Source: Nostoc sp. FACHB-110
Lineage (GTDB): Bacteria; Cyanobacteriota; Cyanobacteriia; Cyanobacteriales; Nostocaceae
DNA length: 64,000 nucleotides
Reading direction: 5' to 3'
Assembly: GCF_014697425.1 (NCBI RefSeq)
Contig: NZ_JACJRU010000035.1
Location: 16,459-80,458 of the forward strand
The notes under the pieces: model-generated
Databases searched by the model: none
What the model saw: only the letters and a program-made list of their open reading frames with translations
What the model was told of the DNA's origin: nothing
Made by a program: the position numbers and the translations under genes
Shown here: positions 50,757-61,169 of the stretch, in pieces
Layout: each line of letters opens with the position of its first letter
How positions within the stretch are numbered: the first letter of the stretch is position 1

Positions 50757-53312
50757 TTAGTAACCAGGAATATCTAAATCAGAAGTGGTGGCGATTTCTG
50801 CGAGAATATTTAACCAAGTGGGAATAGCAAGTTTTGGTGGTGAGTCGCCAGCAGCAAGGTATCTCAGCAATGCTTCTTTTTTAGAAATATTTTGCAGGGT
50901 GGGAATAATTTGGTCTAAAATGCCTTCGATTTCTGAGTTGACTTGTTGATTTACTTCGCTGACATACTGCACTAAATGTAAACTGGCACTGGCAGTAATT
51001 TCATCACGCAAACGTAATACTAACATTTGATGATGGCTGGCTCTGGGTGAATTTTGATTTCGTTCGGGAGACCAATCAAATATTTGACCAATGTTGTGTT
51101 TTTCGTCTTGGCGCGCGAGGGGAAATATCAATTCGGGGGCAATTTCTTTGTCTTTACTATTCAGTTCTGCGAGAATAGCTTCTTTCCATTGATTTGGGTC
51201 AGAACCTAACAGTAATTTATAAAATAAGTCGGCTTCTTCTCCACCAAAACCTATCTCAATTTCTTGTTCCATTTCTGGGGAGAGAAGAGATTTGAGATAG
51301 TCCCGTGCTTCGGCTACTTGATTGGAGAGTTTATTTAATAAATCTACCACTGCTTGCCGAATGCGATCGCGGGCAAATATCTCGACTTCTTGGACAGTTT
51401 TTTCAAAGGTGGGGTAGAAATCATCGCTTTTAGTTGGCAAAGCATGATTAGTTCTATTTCCTCTTTCAAATAACTTACCGGCTGCACCTTTGCTTTCGGC
51501 GATAGTAATAGCACCGTTGTTGGCTTTGTTAAATAACAAAGTCCACTGGTTCCAGTTGACGATTTTAAAGGTGAGTTCGTCTTTCACTACTTCACTCACG
51601 ACAGTTCCGCGACGGTCTTTGAGTGGTTCTTTGCCTAATTCTTTTTGGAAATTCCGGTAGGTTTTATCTAAACTATCAATGGCATGACGCAAATCAATTA
51701 ATGTCGGACTATCGAGTGTTGGTATGCCTTGTTCGTGAATTTCGGCGATGATATTTTTGAGGTTTTCTTGTTGTTGACGGAGACTTTCAGCCGCGCGACG
51801 GGTGTCTTCATACAGTTGTTTGAGTCCGTGCATAGCAACGTGATTTTGAATTAACTCGCGCAGTTTGGCAATACCGCCATCTTGAGCAAAGTAACCTAAT
51901 TGTCTCCCCAGTTGACTACGTGCATCCGAGTCTAATAGTCTTTCGCTGAGGCGAGTCCATTTTTGCTGCAAACGTTTTGAGGTTTCCAGGTAATTGGGAT
52001 AATCTAAGTTAGATAAAAATTCTGGCGAACCAGCTTTGACACTACTGGAACGTTTGGCTAATTCTGCTAGTCCCAACAAAGGGGATAACAACACAATACG
52101 GTCTTTTTGAGTGGTGAATGCACTCGCGCCATCAATAGTTGTTTGCAGAACTCTGAGTTTTTTGAGAACAGCATCCTCAGATAAAGGCGTGTTGGCGATG
52201 TTCTCAGCAATGAATTGATCGAGTTCTCGTTCGCCGCCTTCACTTTCTAGAGGTAGTTGGTCAAAACGACCGACACCAACCAAAATCAAATCTTTCAGGT
52301 CTTGTCCTGGACGCTGTTGCTGCATCATGGTGAAAATTTTGTGAGCGCGATCGCTCCCCGGTGATTTACCATTGAGCAAGATTAAAATTGTCTGGACTTC
52401 CGCCAACTCTCGCAGCGATAAAAATGTGTCCCTCGCGCCGGAGTTCGCCGCACCCAAACCCGGAAAATCTAACAAAATAAATTCCGAAGCATCGGTAACA
52501 TCCCAAATTTCCCGCGAAATTTTCACTTCAATATCAACGCGACGAATTAAGGGGAAGCTATTTTGTAATAACTTTGATGCTAATTTATGCGGTGGACTGG
52601 GTAAGCGGATATGTGCTGGCGGTAAGTCTGTAAACCGGAAAGTTTGGATAGCCATTGGCTGTTCTGGCAGCTGTAAACCTTCCTGGGCTGTGGCATGATC
52701 AATTTGATAGCGTCCACCACACATCGCCTCACCATAGGAAGCGTAAGCACGCACAAATAACACCAACTCCCGCAGCAAATAGCGCAACTCTAAATTATTA
52801 CTTTGGTTCCATGCTTGCTCACACCAAGCCAGAATTTCTTTACCAGAGTTTAACTGTGCCAGTTGTACAGGTACAAGTCCGGCAGCAGCAGAACGGCGAC
52901 TTGCTTCTGCTAACATAAACCGCAAACACTCTTTCACCCCTTCGTGAGATAGATACTCCACCGTAAAATTGCCGACTTGGGTTGTGGCAAATTCATCTTG
53001 GGCAACGAGGTGAATGGCTGTAACATTCCCTGTAGTTGGGTTTTCGTTGACTGGTAAAGCATCGGCATAGCCAATTAAACTGCCCAAAAGTAAGGTTTTA
53101 CCACTACTAAATTCTCCCATCACGCCAATTTTGACTGGTGAAGTGGCAAGTTCTATGGTTTTTTCCGCAGTTTCTCTCAGACGCGCCAGACATTCATCTA
53201 GGCTAGTGGGAACCCAGTCTTCTTGTTGAGAAGGATACTGCGGTACAGAGTTAATTTTCTGGAGTATAAATTCACCGTATTGTTTAAAATACGCTAGTTT
53301 TTCAAGTTCCAT
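50757..53312 (-). CDS. Dynamin-like GTPase
   Basis: 851 aa. G1 is VMGEFSSGKTLLLGSLIG (66-73 core), G2 region NENPTTGNVTAIH with the conserved Thr, G3 is ILLDFPGLGAANSG (282-285 DFPG), G4-like LVGVGRFDQLP at about 345-354. After the GTPase comes a long helical part with coiled coils (ESLRQQQENLKNIIAEIHEQ) and C-terminal bundle, as in bacterial dynamins and SrfC. No membrane helix is seen. First gene of the minus-strand trio, preceded by a 930-bp AT-rich region that must hold its promoter. Likely a membrane- or complex-remodelling GTPase. Confidence 0.87.
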   Translation of the reverse strand: MELEKLAYFKQYGEFILQKINSVPQYPSQQEDWVPTSLDECLARLRETAEKTIELATSPVKIGVMGEFSSGKTLLLGSLIGYADALPVNENPTTGNVTAIHLVAQDEFATTQVGNFTVEYLSHEGVKECLRFMLAEASRRSAAAGLVPVQLAQLNSGKEILAWCEQAWNQSNNLELRYLLRELVLFVRAYASYGEAMCGGRYQIDHATAQEGLQLPEQPMAIQTFRFTDLPPAHIRLPSPPHKLASKLLQNSFPLIRRVDIEVKISREIWDVTDASEFILLDFPGLGAANSGARDTFLSLRELAEVQTILILLNGKSPGSDRAHKIFTMMQQQRPGQDLKDLILVGVGRFDQLPLESEGGERELDQFIAENIANTPLSEDAVLKKLRVLQTTIDGASAFTTQKDRIVLLSPLLGLAELAKRSSSVKAGSPEFLSNLDYPNYLETSKRLQQKWTRLSERLLDSDARSQLGRQLGYFAQDGGIAKLRELIQNHVAMHGLKQLYEDTRRAAESLRQQQENLKNIIAEIHEQGIPTLDSPTLIDLRHAIDSLDKTYRNFQKELGKEPLKDRRGTVVSEVVKDELTFKIVNWNQWTLLFNKANNGAITIAESKGAAGKLFERGNRTNHALPTKSDDFYPTFEKTVQEVEIFARDRIRQAVVDLLNKLSNQVAEARDYLKSLLSPEMEQEIEIGFGGEEADLFYKLLLGSDPNQWKEAILAELNSKDKEIAPELIFPLARQDEKHNIGQIFDWSPERNQNSPRASHHQMLVLRLRDEITASASLHLVQYVSEVNQQVNSEIEGILDQIIPTLQNISKKEALLRYLAAGDSPPKLAIPTWLNILAEIATTSDLDIPGY

Positions 53313-54245
53313 AAATTAGGGGTGATTAAAGATAAAATTTATGTGAGTTTTATAACACAGAAATTGCTAGTAGTAGGCGGAGATTTATGGTCAACACCTG
53401 GGTATAGCGATAGGATTTTTAGGTAAATAGTTATTTATTCTTAACAAGACCTTGATTACAGGATTTTTTGTCAAAATCAGGACTGAAACAAAAATTTTCC
53501 AAAAACATAAGACAACAGCTTAACAGCCTGCTGCCAGATAGATGTCAATAACTCTAAAAATTTTTATAATTTGTTTGATTTTATTCCCCGCAAATTTCAT
53601 CCTGAGAATTCTTTAGTAAATACTTAATTCTGGTTTTGTTGTATAAATTGTATTTGTGAAGATAAATTACAAATTTGACACAAAAAAGTAAATTTACTGA
53701 ATTAAGTCAGAGTAGGACTGAATTTGTATATATCTCGTAAGTAGGGGAATTTACAAAAAATTAAATATAGTAATTGAAAGTTTAAGCATAATTAATTTTT
53801 ATACTATTTAAATTGTGCTAAATTCTTATTTACTTAAATAAATACTTGCAAAGTGTATTGTTACACTCTGTAAGCAAACCAACAGCTGAAATGATACTTA
53901 ATAATGTCATAACAGCATAATGTTATTGCGTGATTTTTTGGACAAAAATTTAACAATTAATTATTTTATTGAATCAAAAATCTAATTCCACATGAATTAA
54001 TTGAGGAAGAGACCCATCTTTTTCTTAAAAAATTCTTTATATAGATAAAAATGTGGATGATTTTTGCTAATTAACAAGTATAAAGAGCGAAAATTTATGG
54101 ATGATATCTTCCAATCTATTCAGATGCTTATCATCTATAAGTCAAGCCAAAGCTCAGTTGGATAGTTTGAAAGACTTGATCGGTAGTCAAGCCTCATTTG
54201 TCAGTCTTGGCAGAAGATTAATCTCTATATAATAGGTAGGTAAAA
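53313..54245. other. Long AT-rich intergenic region
   Basis: About 930 bp between divergent genes with no ORF of note (only a 22-codon frame at 54096), no repeat family and no recognised RNA. It is unusually low in GC compared with the rest and may contain promoters for both the GTPase trio and the histidine kinase. Confidence 0.5.
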
Positions 54246-56132
54246 GTGTTCTCTAAAAGGGTGCAAAATTTAAATCATAAAATTGATGAGAGTCTGCATA
54301 CAGTCCCCAGAAAAGACAAAAAAAATTCAGGCGATCGCAATTTTAAAAAACTGATCTTAACAGATCATCATCGGCAAGAGTTAGAACAAGAAATTGAAAA
54401 TCAAAAAATCGAATTAAATCAGACACACCAAAAACTCCAAACAGAAATTGCGAAAAGACAAGAATTAGAAGCAAAGCTACAGCAACAAACAGCTGAAATG
54501 CAAGCTAATTGGGGTGTATTAGCTGATGGTTATTTCCGCATCAATGCTGCCTGCATCATTTTAGATTATCACCTAGGCAAAAGCATCAATTTACTGCACA
54601 ATTTTGCCTCATGTCAGGGAAATTCCCTACTCCACTACTTACCAGAAAAGATCAGATTACGGTTTCAACAGTCAATCTATCAAGTTATTCAAACCCAATC
54701 GTTGGTCAATTTTACATATACCTTGCAATCTGCCCAAGGTCGGACTCACGTTGAAGTGCGATTATTACCTTCAGAATTAGAAATTATTGTGTTAATGCGC
54801 GATGTGACTTACATCGTCCAAAGTGCTTTTATTCAATGTGACGATCAATTTCGTAGCATTGTCGAAAATGCCAATAATATTATTTTGACCCTGACTCCGG
54901 AAGGCTTTTTTTCTTACGTATCGCCTAACTGGACTAATATTTTAGGTCATGAGATAGCCGAAGTGGAAGGTAAGCATTTTGTTTCTTTTTTACATGAGGA
55001 AGATATTCCCAACTGTATTGAATATTTCAACCAAGTTTTCACCACAGGCCAGCAGCAAGAAGCTATAGAATACCGGATTCAACATAAAGATAATACTTGG
55101 TGTTGGCATAGCTGCTACTCATCAGCCATCAAAGATGCGAGTGGCAAAGTCGTCTATTTTTTAGGAATTTGTAAAGACATTACAGCTAGTAAACAAGCAG
55201 AAATCAGACGACAAGCTACAGAAAATGCTTTAAGAAAATCTGAAGCTAAGTTTAGAGCAAAAGCCCAGCAGTTAGAAGAAGCCCTATTAAAACTCCAACA
55301 AACTCAGTCACAACTCATCCAATCAGAAAAAATGTCCAGTTTAGGACAGTTAGTTGCGGGTATCGCCCATGAAATCAATAATCCCGTGAACTTCATCTAT
55401 GGCAATGTCAAACACGCCAACGATTATGTCCATGATTTACTGTACCTACTAGAACTGTATCAACAGCATTCCTCGCCGCTCGCGCCAGAAATTCGAGAAC
55501 AAATTCACGCCATTGATTTAGATTTTATCCGTCAAGATTTGCCCAAAATATTAGATTCGATGAATACAGGTTCCGAGCGAATTCGTCAAATTGTGCTATC
55601 TTTGCGAAATTTCTCGCGTCTTGACGAAGAAGGTATGAAATTGGTAAATATCCACGAGGGTATTGATAACGCTTTGTTACTCTTACAAAATCGCCTCAAA
55701 GCTAAACCAGACTCTCCCGCAATTCAGGTAATTAAAGAGTATGGCAATTTACCAAAAATCAGATGCAACCCTGGACAGATGAATCAGGTGTTCATGAACC
55801 TGTTAACTAATGCGATTGATGCCTTGACAGAAGCGAAAATTACTCATCCGCAAATTCGCATTTCTACTTGCTTACAAGCAGGCGATCGCGTCATGATTTC
55901 TGTGGTAGATAATGGGCCGGGAATGAATGAAAAAGTCCGCAAACGCATATTTGACCCATTTTTCACTACCAAACCAGTAGGTAAAGGTACTGGTATGGGC
56001 TTATCCATTAGCTATCAGGTCGTTGTCAAAAAACATGGTGGAGAATTACATTGTAATTCTGAACCTGGCCAGGGAGCAGCTTTTACCGTTTTGATTCCTG
56101 CACTAGCAGTTGAAGGCGAGTCAGGGGTATAG
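54246..56132 (+). CDS. PAS-domain sensor histidine kinase
   Basis: 628 aa, GTG start. N-terminal coiled coil (about 42-88, QELEQEIENQKIELNQTHQK), a degenerate PAS (88-190), a PAS-PAC (198-318, ENANNIILTLTPEGFFSYVS), second coiled coil, HisKA-type dimer helix with phospho-accepting H375 in VAGIAHEINNPVNF, then HATPase_c: N box NQVFMNLLTNAIDAL, G1 VVDNGPGMNE, F box DPFFTTKPVGKGTGMGLS. No membrane segment, so it is a soluble sensor. No response regulator is adjacent. Signal unknown. Confidence 0.94.
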   Translation: MFSKRVQNLNHKIDESLHTVPRKDKKNSGDRNFKKLILTDHHRQELEQEIENQKIELNQTHQKLQTEIAKRQELEAKLQQQTAEMQANWGVLADGYFRINAACIILDYHLGKSINLLHNFASCQGNSLLHYLPEKIRLRFQQSIYQVIQTQSLVNFTYTLQSAQGRTHVEVRLLPSELEIIVLMRDVTYIVQSAFIQCDDQFRSIVENANNIILTLTPEGFFSYVSPNWTNILGHEIAEVEGKHFVSFLHEEDIPNCIEYFNQVFTTGQQQEAIEYRIQHKDNTWCWHSCYSSAIKDASGKVVYFLGICKDITASKQAEIRRQATENALRKSEAKFRAKAQQLEEALLKLQQTQSQLIQSEKMSSLGQLVAGIAHEINNPVNFIYGNVKHANDYVHDLLYLLELYQQHSSPLAPEIREQIHAIDLDFIRQDLPKILDSMNTGSERIRQIVLSLRNFSRLDEEGMKLVNIHEGIDNALLLLQNRLKAKPDSPAIQVIKEYGNLPKIRCNPGQMNQVFMNLLTNAIDALTEAKITHPQIRISTCLQAGDRVMISVVDNGPGMNEKVRKRIFDPFFTTKPVGKGTGMGLSISYQVVVKKHGGELHCNSEPGQGAAFTVLIPALAVEGESGV

Positions 56133-56275
56133 ATGTGTATTTTCAGATTAACTCTGAAACATCAAGAGGATATTAACTCAACACTTTGCTATAACCATGT
56201 CGTTGAACAGAGGTGTAAATGCTACATTAATTAAGCGTGTTTGTCCCAGTAAAAAATTAATATCATGCTCCAATT

Positions 56276-58159
56276 ATGAGCATCTACCAATCCCTGAAAA
56301 AACCTTACAGAAGAGACCGTTGGCGGAACAATGACTGGCGGTTATTTTTGCGTTTAGTTCCCTATGCTCGTCGTAAAAGCAGATTGTTGACGTTGGCAAT
56401 GTTACTGCTCGTGCCTATTGCCCTGACGAATGCCATACAACCACTGCTGATTGGACAGGCTATCTCTTTAATTCGCAACGAACCAAGTACTTATGAGTTT
56501 CTCAGGAATCGCCCAATGTGGCAAGGGCTAAATATCCTTGAGGGATTAATCTTGGTGTCAATTCTGGTGCGTATGGTCTTTACGGCTATTCAAGGCTACG
56601 TCTTACAAAAGATTGGGCAGAGCATCACAGCCGGAATTCGTGAAGATTTATTTCGTCATGTCACATCCTTAGCGGTGCGCTTTTTTGACCGTACCCCCGT
56701 AGGCAAATTAATTACCCGACTCACCAGTGATGTTGAAATTTTGGGTGATGTGTTTTCTACTGGGGCAATTGGCATAGTCTCCGATATATTTTCGATGGTG
56801 ATGATTGTCGGGATTATGTTGTCTATCCAGTGGGAATTGGCTGGGTTGTTGTTGTTAATTTTGTTACCAATTACTTGGTTGATTATTCTGTTTCAGCAAC
56901 AATATCGCAAAGCCAATTACAAAGCGCGCGAAGAACTATCAATCTTAAATTCGCAGCTACAAGAAAACATTGTGGGAATTAATGTAGTGCAGTTATTTAG
57001 GCGAGAAACAATTAATGCTCAGTTGTTTCGCAACACTAACGAACACTACGTTAAGCAAATGGATCAAACCATATTTTATGATTCTGCGGTATCAGCCACT
57101 TTAGAATGGATTGGCTTAGTTGCGATCGCTGGTGTATTGTGGGTAGGTGGTTGGTTACTTTTGGGACAAAGCTTGACATTTGGGATATTATCTGCATTTG
57201 TTTTGTATGCCCAACGTTTATTCGATCCCTTACGGGATTTTGCGGAGAAATTTACGGTAATTCAAGCTGGCTTTACGGCGATTGAACGGATTAACGATAT
57301 TTTAGAAGAACCCATAGAAATCCGCGATCGCAACAATCAACGCTTCTCTGTTTTTGATCACACCTTCGGCTATATTGACGAAATCATTGCGGAGATGGAA
57401 TCACAAAATTTCAACGCTGTGCCAGAATTAGGCGAAATTCGCTTTGAACACGTCTGGTTTGCCTACAAAGACGATGATTTTGTCATTAAAGATTTAGACT
57501 TTGTGATTCGCCCTGGCGAAAAAGTCGCCTTAGTCGGCCCCACAGGTGCAGGTAAAAGTTCGATTATTCGCCTATTGTGTCGTCTTTATGAACCAACCCA
57601 AGGACGAATTTACATTGATGGTGTAGATATTCGAGAAGTACCACAGGCAGACTTACGTCGCTATATGGCAGTAATTTTACAAGAAGGCTTTTTATTTGCT
57701 GGCGATGTGAAAAGCAATATCACCTTGGGAGACCAGTACACCTTTGAAGAAATTCAGTTAGCAGCCGAAAACACTAACATTGCTCAATTTATTGAAGAAT
57801 TACCCCAAGGCTATAATACGCAACTGCGAGAACGCGGCACTAATATATCCAGTGGTCAAAAACAACTGTTAGCCTTTGCCCGTGCTGCCATTCGCAACCC
57901 GCAAATTTTAGTATTAGATGAAGCCACCGCTAGCTTAGATGTAAATACGGAAGCTTTAATTCAGCAGGCACTCAATCAGTTAATGGTAAAACGCACCGCG
58001 ATTATTATTGCTCACCGCTTATCAACAATTCGCAACGTAGACCGCATTTTTGTCTTAAAGCGAGGTGAATTAATCGAACAAGGCAGCCATGAAGAACTAT
58101 TGCAACAAGGGGGAATGTACGCAACTTTGCACAACTTACAAATGTTAGGCAGTTCGTAA
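56276..58159 (+). CDS. ABC exporter, half-transporter (MsbA-like)
   Basis: 627 aa. Six membrane helices in the first 330 residues and a fused ATPase: Walker A GPTGAGKSS (421-429), Q-loop ILQEGFLFAG, signature SSGQKQ (525-530), Walker B ILVLDEA (544-550), H-loop IAHRLST. The signature reads ISSGQKQ instead of LSGGQ, seen in some exporters. A charged insert (346-385) separates membrane and nucleotide domains. It probably exports lipid, polysaccharide or peptide as homodimer; substrate unknown. Convergent with uppS. Confidence 0.92.
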   Translation: MSIYQSLKKPYRRDRWRNNDWRLFLRLVPYARRKSRLLTLAMLLLVPIALTNAIQPLLIGQAISLIRNEPSTYEFLRNRPMWQGLNILEGLILVSILVRMVFTAIQGYVLQKIGQSITAGIREDLFRHVTSLAVRFFDRTPVGKLITRLTSDVEILGDVFSTGAIGIVSDIFSMVMIVGIMLSIQWELAGLLLLILLPITWLIILFQQQYRKANYKAREELSILNSQLQENIVGINVVQLFRRETINAQLFRNTNEHYVKQMDQTIFYDSAVSATLEWIGLVAIAGVLWVGGWLLLGQSLTFGILSAFVLYAQRLFDPLRDFAEKFTVIQAGFTAIERINDILEEPIEIRDRNNQRFSVFDHTFGYIDEIIAEMESQNFNAVPELGEIRFEHVWFAYKDDDFVIKDLDFVIRPGEKVALVGPTGAGKSSIIRLLCRLYEPTQGRIYIDGVDIREVPQADLRRYMAVILQEGFLFAGDVKSNITLGDQYTFEEIQLAAENTNIAQFIEELPQGYNTQLRERGTNISSGQKQLLAFARAAIRNPQILVLDEATASLDVNTEALIQQALNQLMVKRTAIIIAHRLSTIRNVDRIFVLKRGELIEQGSHEELLQQGGMYATLHNLQMLGSS

Positions 58160-58180
58160 TTTTGGGGAATGCAGAATCGT

Positions 58181-58930
58181 TTAAGCTGTGAGTGTAGTTT
58201 TAACTTGACCAAAACGGCGATCGCGTTTTTGGTAACTTAATAGTGCTTGATGAAATGCCTCACGATCAAAGTCTGGCCAAAAAATATCGGTAAAATACAT
58301 TTCTGTATAGGCCAATTGCCATAACAGAAAGTTGCTTAACCGCATTTCCCCACTAGTGCGAATCAGCAAATCTGGTTCTCTCATCCCTGCTGTGTATAAA
58401 TACTGTGCCACTAAATTTTCATTTACATCTTCAGGGTTGAGTTCTCCCTGTTGTGCTAGTTGGGTGAGTTGACGACAAACTCGCACAATTTCATCACGGC
58501 TACCATAGTTAACGGCCACAATAAAATGAATGGCTTGATTTTTGGATGTTTCAGCCATAATCAACCGCATTTGCGTTTGCAAAGAATCAGATAAACTTGA
58601 CAAATCACCGATAAAGGAAATTCTCACCCCTTCTTGCTGCATTTGGGCAAACTCCCGTTGCAGCAGTTTTTCAAACAACAGCATCAAAAAATCGACTTCT
58701 TCCGTCGGTCTTCGCCAGTTCTCCGTCGAGAAAGCATAAGCCGTCAGTGCTTTAATTCCCCAATCTTTGCAACAACGTAATAACTCTTTGAGAGTTTTAG
58801 CACCTTGGCGATGTCCGGCAATGCGTGGTAATCCTCGTTGAGTTGCCCATCTACCATTACCATCCATAATCACAGCTACGTGTTGGGGTAAATATTCGGG
58901 GTTTAAGTCGGCAGGTAAATTATTTGTCAT
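58181..58930 (-). CDS. uppS: Isoprenyl transferase (undecaprenyl/polyprenyl diphosphate synthase)
   Basis: 249 aa. cis-Prenyltransferase making the polyprenyl carrier for cell-wall synthesis. AVIMDGNGRWATQRGLPRIA has the catalytic Asp; GHRQGAKTLKELLRCCKDWG and LIRTSGEMRLSNFLLWQLAY with TEMYFTDIFWPDF complete the signature. Upstream gene on the same strand is the ferritin-like protein, 36 bp away. Intact. Confidence 0.96.
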   Translation of the reverse strand: MTNNLPADLNPEYLPQHVAVIMDGNGRWATQRGLPRIAGHRQGAKTLKELLRCCKDWGIKALTAYAFSTENWRRPTEEVDFLMLLFEKLLQREFAQMQQEGVRISFIGDLSSLSDSLQTQMRLIMAETSKNQAIHFIVAVNYGSRDEIVRVCRQLTQLAQQGELNPEDVNENLVAQYLYTAGMREPDLLIRTSGEMRLSNFLLWQLAYTEMYFTDIFWPDFDREAFHQALLSYQKRDRRFGQVKTTLTA

Positions 58931-58966
58931 TGGTCACACAATTTTAGATTGGAGATTAAGAAACTA

Positions 58967-59956
58967 TTAGTCAAAAGCAATAGATTTAGAGCAAGATTTT
59001 TGTGAAATGGTATTCCTTCCAAACACAGTGCTTAAATACTCTGGTGTGAGGCTGTTGTGCCACACCCAAAGGCGGCGCATAGTCTGAGTGAAAGTAAAAA
59101 TTAAAGTTGCTTTGTTGGTGAGTGACCAAGCACTCCAGTTGAGAGTAGCCATCATCCGCCGCAGAGTCCGGATAAGGTTATTACGTTGATAATTTGCCGA
59201 TCGCGTTTTGATTAAAGTCTTTCCTACCCGCACCAAAGAAGTATCAGGAAAAGCCCAAACCCCAAATCCCCAAAACTTAGTCATGTGGTTGATTTCGTCT
59301 TGGAGTAGTTCTGCGAGAACATCTTGCAGTGCGCCTGTACTATATGCCATCAACCACAAATAAAGACAAGTTGCACCGTATTCCGTCGCTACTCGGTGTA
59401 AGCCATGACGATACAAATCTTCGTAGGGGTCATCTGTAGGGAGATAACCTCTGACGGTGCGGAATTTTGGCGTAATTTTCTCTTGTGCGAGTTGGGTGTA
59501 AACCTTAATTAAAGCTGGCGTGTGCTGACGTTCTTCCTTTTCCCACAAACCCAGTTCTAGTAATTCGCCATCACCATCAACTGTTCCACCGACAAACCGC
59601 GCCATTGGGGGATGCAACTTTTCTAAATATTGGCGACTGGTTTGTGTGTAACCACGAATCGGGGCTTCTGTATCCATCGCACCTATAAGGATGGATAAAA
59701 AGACCTCTGCATTGATCCCGATAATTTGATCGCGGTTGATTTGTTGCCAGTCGATGATTTTCCAGGGACGTGGTTGGGGATTTTGCCACTGTACAGGTAA
59801 ATCTTGCAAGCGATTGTGTAGCTTTTCGACAGCTAGATAATCGTCTATCAAAGCAGAGATGCGGTACTGTGTTGGCAAATAGCCAGTCTGGTTATGGTTT
59901 TCACTCTTTAAATCTTCTGCTTTTGGAGTTAGGGTATTGAGCATTTTTTGATACAT
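58967..59956 (-). CDS. Ferritin-like (diiron) domain protein
   Basis: 329 aa. Two helical metal-ligand motifs with E-x-x-H spacing, WEKEERQHTPALIK (about 138-151) and LLQDEINHMTKFWG (about 217-230), plus EVFLSILIGAMDTEAP give a four-helix ferritin-like bundle. It is related to cyanobacterial ferritin-like proteins, with distant resemblance to acyl-ACP desaturase or aldehyde oxygenase folds. Substrate is unknown. It lies 36 bp upstream of uppS and could be co-transcribed with it. Confidence 0.78.
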   Translation of the reverse strand: MYQKMLNTLTPKAEDLKSENHNQTGYLPTQYRISALIDDYLAVEKLHNRLQDLPVQWQNPQPRPWKIIDWQQINRDQIIGINAEVFLSILIGAMDTEAPIRGYTQTSRQYLEKLHPPMARFVGGTVDGDGELLELGLWEKEERQHTPALIKVYTQLAQEKITPKFRTVRGYLPTDDPYEDLYRHGLHRVATEYGATCLYLWLMAYSTGALQDVLAELLQDEINHMTKFWGFGVWAFPDTSLVRVGKTLIKTRSANYQRNNLIRTLRRMMATLNWSAWSLTNKATLIFTFTQTMRRLWVWHNSLTPEYLSTVFGRNTISQKSCSKSIAFD

Positions 59957-60359
59957 ATGATTTTAGCTCTCTGCCCAATAGGTTAAGCGATCGCACTTGC
60001 CTTTGTCAGTCGGTGAAAGTCGGTAGTTTGATATTAAGTAGTAGGAATAGTCTGGTAAAAAGTGGGATGAGATGAGTGTGTTAAATTGAGTTACAAATTC
60101 AATACTTATATTGAGGTTGAGTAATTAATAGCAAAATTTACCACAGCTAGAGGAATCGGGTTTGGTAAAGCTGCACCAAACTCTCTTTCATTCCTCTCTC
60201 TTTGCGTCCTACCCTGCGGGAAGCCCTGACGCTCGAAGACTCGCTACCGCTTCGCTAACGGGTTCAGCAGTGAGGGAGTCGGGGAACCCGCCCAACGCAC
60301 TGCTTCACCGCTATCGCGTCTATGCGTACTTTGCGGTTAGTTTTTTATTCAGCGCAACT
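59957..60359. repeat. Intergenic with dispersed CCCTGCGGGAAGCC repeat
   Basis: No gene. From 60198 to about 60330 there is a composite dispersed motif (ctttgcgtcctaccctgcgg, gcttcgctaacgggttcagc, ccgctatcgcgtctatgcgt) similar to 47249-47301. Confidence 0.6.
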
Positions 60360-60893
60360 TCATGCAGAATTAGTATCAGCAATTAGGGCTTGTGCAAAAA
60401 ATCAATAACAGAACCTACCTTGACGGCGACAGGTTTGAACCACTGTCAACAAATTGGCAGTATGTTGAAACCGCTCCATCGAACAGGAACCACCACTAAC
60501 TTTACGTTTAGTGACAGCTAAACGCAGCGAGCGTTCGGCTTGATTGTTATCAGGAGGAACTTCAGGATTATCCAGGAAATAACACCATTTATGAGCCTTG
60601 TCGCGTAAAGAACGTAAAAGCTGGTCGGCAGTAGCTCCTGCCTTATCAATCCATTGATCAATTGAGGATTGCAACTTAGCTTTGAATTTATTGACCTAAT
60701 TATTGTAACTGGCGAACTCAAGAGTCTGGAACCATTGAGCATGGTGTCTAAAAGCTTCATCAATTAAATCAACAAAAGCTTCACCAATAGCTTGGTTGTG
60801 AAGACCAGGAAGCTGAATTAACTTTTTGAAGTGACGGCGTAGATGCGCTAAACATTTTTGTTGGGCAAAAGCTTGATAGCCTTGTGATACTCC
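60360..60893 (-). pseudogene. IS66 transposase remnant
   Basis: Conceptual translation on the minus strand reads GYQAFAQQKCLAHLRRHFKK, HAQWFQTLEFASYNN, a stop, then IDQWIDKAGATADQLLRSLR, DNNQAERSLRLAVTKRKVSG, ANLLTVVQTCRRQGR, then a second stop followed by FFAQALIADTNS. NNQAERSLR and RRQGR are typical of the IS66 transposase C-terminal half. Both stops are in frame, and the 5' two thirds and the inverted ends are missing. It is a dead fragment. Confidence 0.88.
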
Positions 60894-61169
60894 ACCTCAA
60901 CTGTCCCCTTTGTCAATACTCTGCCACCTGAATCTTTACAACTTTTGTAAATGATATTGTAACTTTAAGAGTCAAAGATTGCTGATACTAAGTTACTCTA
61001 ATTAGCAATACTACATATCACATTTTTTGTGTGATTAAAATCATCTGCCAAAAAAATCTTTAACCGTAATATTTATGGACTAACTATGCAGCATAAATGT
61101 AGGAGCTAGCTGTATATTTCAACTAAAACCACTTCCAAGCTCAGGTATATATTTTTTGAGATTCATGGA
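60894..61169. other. Intergenic upstream of the RTX repeat protein
   Basis: AT-rich, no gene. Should carry the promoter of the 61170 gene. It adjoins the truncated end of the IS66 remnant at about 60893. Confidence 0.45.
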
